A stretch of 61,147 bases of DNA from Candidatus Hodarchaeum mangrovi. Its GTDB lineage: Archaea; Asgardarchaeota; Heimdallarchaeia; Hodarchaeales; Hodarchaeaceae. A program made the position numbers and the translations under genes. Below, piece by piece: positions 56,991-61,147 of this stretch (position 1 is its first letter; each line of letters starts with the position of its first letter). The notes beneath the pieces were generated by a model. The model was not told the DNA's origin. It saw only the letters and a program-made list of their open reading frames with translations, and made no database searches. The stretch lies in contig JAEOUE010000207.1 of assembly GCA_016839515.1 (NCBI GenBank), forward strand, positions 1 to 61,147. The letters run 5' to 3'.

Positions 56991-57011
56991 TCACTTCTAA
57001 CCTCTTCTAAT

Positions 57012-57335
57012 TTAGGAACGTAATTCAATTTCTACAAAAATTAAGCGGGAAACATTTAATCGAATGATTTGTCTCATGGTTCTATCATCAGCATCTATGT
57101 CAATCAAGCGTTTATGAATACGAAGTTCATAATCTTCCCATGTAGCTGTACCCTGTCCGCTAGGGGATTTTCGTACAGGCAATCGTAATTTTTTTGTTGG
57201 TAATGGAATAGGCCCTCTCATCTTAACTCCTGATTTTTCTGAAATTCTCTTCATTTCATCACAGATTCCATCAAGTTGCCCTACATCCGTACTCATTAAA
57301 CGAATCCTTGCTACGGAAACCAAATCATAATTCAC
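57012..57335 (-). CDS. rpsJ: Ribosomal protein uS10
   Basis: 107 residues: ARIRLMSTDVGQLDGICDEMKRISEKSGVKMRGPIPLPTKKLRLPVRKSPSGQGTATWEDYELRIHKRLIDIDADDRTMRQIIR is the complete archaeal uS10 pattern. It precedes uS7 in a two-gene operon. Confidence 0.97.
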   Translation of the reverse strand: MNYDLVSVARIRLMSTDVGQLDGICDEMKRISEKSGVKMRGPIPLPTKKLRLPVRKSPSGQGTATWEDYELRIHKRLIDIDADDRTMRQIIRLNVSRLIFVEIELRS

Positions 57336-57546
57336 CTAAAGAATTTTGCTTTATCTCTTTCAAGAGTGCTCGATTAGGGGGATTGATATGAGGTTATAAG
57401 CATTATTGGCTTTTAACATAGTAATTGAAGTTAGATGAATTTAGATCTTCTTCTAAATCCACATATGTATTATAATTATTAATGAAGAATTCTAAGATGA
57501 TCCTGTAAATATTACATTAATAAAGCCATTGAAAAACCAATATTAA

Positions 57547-57721
57547 CGCCGGGGGAGGGATTTGAACCCTCGAGTACAGGAGTACACTGGCTTTCTATCT
57601 ATAGCTTGAACAATCTATAGACTCAAGGCCAGCGCCGTTCTACAGGGTAATTAAAACCTTAACCCGTCCGCTTGGCTTTCAGTTCAATTTCTTTGTAGAG
57701 GTAGAAATATGATACCCCGGC
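57547..57721 (-). tRNA. tRNA-Ser(TGA) interrupted by three introns
   Basis: Acceptor GCCGGGG (57721-57715) with CCCCGGC and G73; anticodon stem CTGGC (57632-57628) with GCCAG (57591-57587); anticodon TGA at 57625-57623; variable arm GTAC-TCCT-GTAC and T arm GAGGG-TTCAAAT-CCCTC mark a class II serine tRNA. Three insertions are visible: about 36 nt before the D stem (57677-57712, hairpin TTTCT/AGAAA), about 25-28 nt in the D loop (within 57638-57665, hairpin GGGT/ACCC), and 29 nt after position 37 or 38 (57593-57621, hairpin TCTATAG/CTATAGA). Splice points of the first two are approximate. Confidence 0.85.
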
Positions 57722-57751
57722 AGAGCGGATGGTTTTGGGTTTATTAGTAAA

Positions 57752-58204
57752 TTAAGTAGTTTTAAAATCGTACATCACAATCGTACCACCAGAGGCAACA
57801 ATAGTAAGGATAATACCAAGGAATAATAAAGTTAATGACGTTCTTATATCATATGCAAATCTTGTAGAGTAATGAATCAGATACAATCCTCCTGTTCCAA
57901 TTCCAAAGAATAAAGCAGCTATTAAAGATTCAACGAGAAATTGCTCACTAGAAGATCGAAAAATGGGAACTAATGCATTCGCTGTTTGACCCATAGGAAG
58001 AGGATTCTCGGCAAGATCATAAATCCCACCAGCTAGTATGAATACCACCGCAAACAAAGTAATGGCTAATAGATATTTATGAGGAGCTTCATATGGTAAC
58101 TCAATTTCAGGGATACGAAAATCAATATTAGGTCTCTTAAAACCTGGAAGCCATGGGATACCTTGAGCTTTTTCGGTTTCTTTATCATTTTGTTTTTTTG
58201 ACAC
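57752..58204 (-). CDS. OSTC/Ost3-Ost6-like oligosaccharyltransferase membrane subunit
   Basis: 150 residues with membrane helices at about 43-63, 88-111 and 122-144. The order and wording match eukaryotic OSTC (DC2) and the membrane part of Ost3/Ost6: FAVVFILAGGIYDLAENPLPMG against [24 protein letters not shown], and EQFLVESLIAALFFGIGTGGLYLI against [23 protein letters not shown]. In eukaryotes this subunit links the glycosylation enzyme STT3A to the Sec61 channel. A thioredoxin domain like that of full Ost3/Ost6 is absent. The 40-residue amino end is cytoplasmic and proline-rich. Confidence 0.82.
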   Translation of the reverse strand: MSKKQNDKETEKAQGIPWLPGFKRPNIDFRIPEIELPYEAPHKYLLAITLFAVVFILAGGIYDLAENPLPMGQTANALVPIFRSSSEQFLVESLIAALFFGIGTGGLYLIHYSTRFAYDIRTSLTLLFLGIILTIVASGGTIVMYDFKTT

Positions 58205-58445
58205 TTTTTTTCCCTTTTTCTCGTCTTAATAAGAGTTTTTATCTTCAGATTATTGCTTTATTTATTTAAATTATTCTGAAATAGCTTGTAATCTCTGGAA
58301 TTACTATTAAGCTTGTGATTGACATCTTAGAGTCTGGCTTTTATTGTAATTATACGATATTAGACGCTCTGAATTAAACTTAATTTCCTTTCGACTAGTA
58401 ATTTATTTTTACTAAAAGTGAAATATTATTTGAAAATCGCTATTT

Positions 58446-59498
58446 CTAGGTTTTCTCACTTTTAATTAATTTAAAAAATTCCTCTGGAGGCATACTTTCT
58501 AAATCAGATATATGTAGAATCTTAAATGAGAGATCTTCAATACAAGTGCTATTAGAAATATTTTCATCCTCAGTAAACCAGAATGCCTTTTTTTTCAAAA
58601 ATCTTGATAAACTCTCTATAGTTTGAATACGATTTGAATTTATAGATTCATCAGGAGTAGCAACCCCAGTTAGAATAGGAAAAGAATTTTTTTTCCTGAT
58701 GTTTAGGTTTCCTTCTATGTTTGGTTCTGATAAACCATCAAAAGGCTCCGATTTGAACCAAAGTACACTAAATTCTTTTTCAGCAAGATAATCTGCGACC
58801 TCTTTTTGTAATTTTGATCGTGGTAATTTAAAATTATTTAACGTTTCTTGTGTTATGTTTTCTGTCTTAACTTCGAAAATCTCGATAGGAACATCAAGAT
58901 CCTCTCCTAAAATTTCAGAGAGTAATATAAAGCTTTCAATTTTAGGGAAACTCTCACCTTTCTCATAACGATATAAAGCATGACGAGAAATTCCAGTGAG
59001 GTTGGAAATAATGCTCATCTCTAGCTTTAACCTTTCACGACGCTCTTTAAAAAGATCATGTGATAAATTTACAAATATTCCTCCGCGATGGGCAAATTTT
59101 GAAATTTTCAGAAACTTTGAGCCTCTCTCTGAATGTAAAAGTTTACGTAAGGTTTCTAACGATATAGCAGAGATATTATGACGTCGATAAAGGGTGAGAT
59201 CCGAAATCTCTTTTCCAGATGAATACAGACCAATTAATAAAGGAACACCTGAGATTAACTTCGAGATTAATAATAATTGGATGGAAACGTGTTTTTTAAA
59301 AAAATCGAAATCAATGATATTTTTAGTAATTATTTTATTTGGTGTTTGAGATACATCTAAATTCGAATCTTCAACTGCAATATAATCAAATGCTTGGGAT
59401 TTACCACTATCCTCCCATAAAGAGTACCCCGCCTTTAAAAACTCCACTTTGGAAAGATCAATCAATAAATTTTTAGTAACAGGTTCCTGTAAAGCCAT
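58446..59498 (-). CDS. Archaeal HTH regulator of the COG1395 type
   Basis: 350 residues. The centre has ISLETLRKLLHSERGSK...RGGIFVNLSHDLFKERRERLKLEMSIISNLTGISRHALYRYEKGESFPKIESFILLSEILGEDLDVPIEIF, an XRE-like helix-turn-helix in the layout of the archaeal COG1395 proteins, flanked by an amino-terminal domain that resembles a restriction-endonuclease-like fold and a carboxy domain of the same size. The regulated genes are unknown. It lies downstream of tRNA-Ala(CGC) and may share its promoter region. Confidence 0.78.
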   Translation of the reverse strand: MALQEPVTKNLLIDLSKVEFLKAGYSLWEDSGKSQAFDYIAVEDSNLDVSQTPNKIITKNIIDFDFFKKHVSIQLLLISKLISGVPLLIGLYSSGKEISDLTLYRRHNISAISLETLRKLLHSERGSKFLKISKFAHRGGIFVNLSHDLFKERRERLKLEMSIISNLTGISRHALYRYEKGESFPKIESFILLSEILGEDLDVPIEIFEVKTENITQETLNNFKLPRSKLQKEVADYLAEKEFSVLWFKSEPFDGLSEPNIEGNLNIRKKNSFPILTGVATPDESINSNRIQTIESLSRFLKKKAFWFTEDENISNSTCIEDLSFKILHISDLESMPPEEFFKLIKSEKT

Positions 59499-59538
59499 AG
59501 CAATTCCAAGATTCTAATATTCAATTTTGTATATAAGA

Positions 59539-59632
59539 TGGACCGACCGGGATTTGAACCCGGGGTATACGGTCACTATGGGGTGAACTCCGCCTTGCGA
59601 AGGTGGCGTGATACCAACTTCACCATCGGCCC
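59539..59632 (-). tRNA. tRNA-Ala(CGC) with an insertion in the variable loop
   Basis: Acceptor GGGCCGA/TCGGTCC with the alanine-specific G3-U70 pair, D arm GTGA-AGTTGGTA-TCAC, anticodon arm CCACC-TTCGCAA-GGCGG (CGC; one A-C mismatch), T arm CCGGG-TTCAAAT-CCCGG, A73. Twenty-six bases separate the anticodon and T stems; about 21 of them (inside 59566-59587, hairpin TCAC-CCCATA-GTGA) are best read as an intron, since alanine tRNAs have a five-base variable loop. Confidence 0.85.
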
Positions 59633-59909
59633 TGATTTGCGATTAAATATCTGCATTATCATGTTTAGATTAAGTTATACTAGGAAAGAATATTGGAGTT
59701 CATCTATTCTTACAATCTATTTTAGGTACTAAAATTTTTTTCCATTCTCCACCATTCGAATTTACACACCCAAAATCATTAATCAATTTAAAAAGATAGT
59801 GTAGAGACAAAAATATTGGATAAACAACTCTACATTTGATATTAAAGTTGCGAATGAATCCTAATACTTAAAAAAATAAAAAATGTGAGAAAAAAGAAAA
59901 TTGATTTGG

Positions 59910-60209
59910 TTACCCAAATAGAGAGGATAATCCTAAATCATCGCCCTCTTCTTCTTTTTCTTCTTCTACTGCACCTTTGTCCTCTTTTTTAGTCTCTGTT
60001 GTAGAAGATACTGTCGGAGCGGCTGCAGACATGAGAGAAGCTCCTTTAATAGCTTCTTCAATGTTTATTCCACTTAGAGTAGCAACAAGAGCTTTTATCT
60101 TAGAATCATCCGGTTTAGCGCCGGCAGCTTTAAGAATAGCTTCAATTCCTTTTTCTGTTATTTCTTTGCCAGATGAATGTAAAACCAATGCAGCATGTAA
60201 ATATTCCAA
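59910..60209 (-). CDS. rpl12: Ribosomal stalk protein P1 (archaeal L12)
   Basis: 99 residues: MEYLHAALVLHSSGKEITEKGIEAILKAAGAKPDDSKIKALVATLSGINIEEAIKGA is the dimerising helical domain, then an alanine-rich hinge, an acidic K/E stretch and the ending DDLGLSSLFG that binds translation factors such as EF-1A and EF-2. It stands alone here, without the uL1-uL10 genes that usually precede it. Confidence 0.95.
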   Translation of the reverse strand: MEYLHAALVLHSSGKEITEKGIEAILKAAGAKPDDSKIKALVATLSGINIEEAIKGASLMSAAAPTVSSTTETKKEDKGAVEEEKEEEGDDLGLSSLFG

Positions 60210-60583
60210 TTAAAGTCACTTCCAGATTTATTATCAAACAGTTCTTTGTATTTAATGATGTTAATTTTATTCTACTAACACTAAAGGGTTTTGTGTAGTA
60301 TTTGAATGCATAAATTGTTACTAAGAACCATTTATTTTCTGTTTCTGGCATTTTCGATACGATATTTATCTGTTTAACTCCCCTTTGAGAAAAGTAATAA
60401 TCCAGAAATTGGATATATGAAATAAATAAAAACTATTGCTGGGTTAAAAATAAAAAGTATAGATATTAAAAGGTTTTTTAGTAAAATAAAAAACATCTGT
60501 TTAAGGAAAATATCAAATTTTATAATATAGATATTTTTTTGATGTAATAATTAATGATTTCGAAGAAATAATATAAAAATTGA
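60210..60583. other. AT-rich spacer between P1 and the structured RNA
   Basis: No coding frame. T-rich AATTTTTATATTATTTC on the minus strand at about 60567-60583 directly follows the closing stem of the structured RNA and could end its transcript. Confidence 0.35.
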
Positions 60584-60817
60584 GTGGGCACGGTCGGAAT
60601 TTCATTAAGGAAAGGAATTTTTTCTCAATTTTGAACCGACGATTTTCGGACACCCTGCAACGTGCAGAGGTGACACCGAGTTTCCTCATTTTTCCAGAAC
60701 TTCATCATGAGTCTCAGTAAACCCAGTGTAGTTCATTGGGGGGTTCTGGAGCCCGGCGCGATACTTATCCGGTCTCGCTAACATAACGCGAGGCCCCTAG
60801 CTTCGCTACGTGCCCAC
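60584..60817 (-). ncRNA. GC-rich structured RNA, family unassigned
   Basis: 234 nt that are far richer in G+C than their surroundings. The ends pair perfectly (GTGGGCACG 60584-60592 with CGTGCCCAC 60809-60817). Inside are further stems: GTCGG/CCGAC, CACC-CTGCA-ACG-TGCAG-GGTG, CCAGAAC/GTTCTGG and CTCGC/GCGAG. The minus strand is preferred because a TATA-like TTTAATTATA lies about 30 bp before its 5' end and T-rich DNA follows its 3' end. I could not find the helix-8 motif of SRP RNA or the AGGAAAGTC and other conserved regions of RNase P RNA. Confidence 0.65.
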
Positions 60818-60869
60818 TACGCGTGGGAAACATGTACATTCCCGATATAATTAAATTCAATACATCTTA

Positions 60870-61147
60870 TTAAAAATTTTCGTTGAAATCACGCCAAGTA
60901 ATGTTTTGAAAATTCAGGGGAAAATAAGTTGGATAAATATCCTTTTTAAAACCTTGATGATACCAATGAGTAAAATCAAAGGTTATTTTTCCAGTAAGTA
61001 GAATGATAGAGTCATGTGTTAAAATAATGTCATTTTCTATTTGTTTTAATTGCTTATCAACTGATTTTAAACATATAGCTGAGCCAGAAACTCCTAATTG
61101 CTGCAATTTTGATTCAATTAAGTATTTATGGATACGACTATGACTTT
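60870..61147 (-). CDS. Unknown protein, 5' end cut by window
   Basis: The frame is open to the right edge and gives at least 92 residues, ending HQGFKKDIYPTYFPLNFQNITWRDFNENF. A TTG at 61106 could be a start, but reading continues upstream (SRIHKYLIESKLQQLGVSGSAICLKS), so the gene is probably truncated. No domain is recognised. Confidence 0.5.
   Translation of the reverse strand, partial: SHSRIHKYLIESKLQQLGVSGSAICLKSVDKQLKQIENDIILTHDSIILLTGKITFDFTHWYHQGFKKDIYPTYFPLNFQNITWRDFNENF

Noticed and set aside
60584-60817. Calling the structured RNA RNase P RNA or SRP RNA
   Set aside because: Paired ends and GC-richness fit either, but the AGGAAAGTCC and CR-IV/V regions of RNase P and the GGAA-loop/AGCA helix-8 motif of SRP RNA were not found on either strand.

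Overview
The window is about 61 kb of AT-rich DNA (roughly one third G+C by eye) from an archaeon, most likely an Asgard (Promethearchaeota) lineage. Archaeal markers are the split RNA polymerase subunits Rpo1N/Rpo1C, a ferredoxin-bearing Rpo3, TFB, EF-1A, stalk protein P1, Csl4, RIO1, a KH/Dim2 protein, DUF655 and intron-containing tRNAs. The Asgard assignment rests on eukaryotic-signature proteins recognisable by reading: a full-length ribophorin I (Ost1)-like protein (20326-22407), a three-TM protein resembling the OSTC/Ost3-Ost6 membrane module (57752-58204), a roadblock/LC7 protein, and a peroxisomal MFE-2-like hydratase beside an SCP2 protein. I cannot fix the lineage below phylum without a tree.

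Layout. 0-3.3 kb: truncated PEP-synthase/PPDK-type ATP-grasp protein, a GbsR/MarR-like regulator, and a PadR regulator with a four-TM partner behind a clear palindromic operator. 3.8-10.3 kb: a GNAT enzyme, then two diverged ~505-aa paralogues of unknown function, each followed by a conserved convergent ~200-bp small-gene cassette; between them SCP2 and a MaoC hydratase. 10.4-20 kb: secreted amidohydrolase, O-methyltransferase, GNAT plus membrane protein, sugar-isomerase fold protein, SatD/DUF3307-like pair, HerA/VirB4-like ATPase. 20-29 kb: tRNA-Gln, dicluster ferredoxin, ribophorin I, SecY, then a coupled KaiC-like ATPase/roadblock/FIST/MFS operon, and a small pilin-like gene. 29-37.6 kb: tRNA-Ala and the information-processing block dim2-rio1-csl4-METTL5-like, uS12-nusA-eL30-rpoA2-rpoA1. 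38-47.3 kb: a type IV pilus/Tad-like locus (ATPase, TadC/ArlJ-like platform, zinc-ribbon protein, small membrane proteins, a 1171-aa surface protein). 47.3-57.7 kb: tRNA-Ile, uS9-uL13-eL18-rpo3, ksgA-DUF655, TFB, two EF-1A-type GTPases, uS7-uS10 and a multi-intron tRNA-Ser. 57.7-61.1 kb: OSTC-like protein, a COG1395-type regulator, tRNA-Ala(CGC), P1, a GC-rich structured RNA and a truncated gene.

Functional themes. Ribosome synthesis and transcription genes alternate with genes for the secretory/glycosylation membrane (SecY, Ost1-like, OSTC-like) and with surface-appendage genes. The strongest candidates for new biology are the duplicated 505-aa/tiny-gene cassettes, the three-intron tRNA-Ser with two further tRNAs interrupted in the variable loop, the unassigned structured RNA near 60.6 kb, and the pilus-like locus with its giant surface protein.
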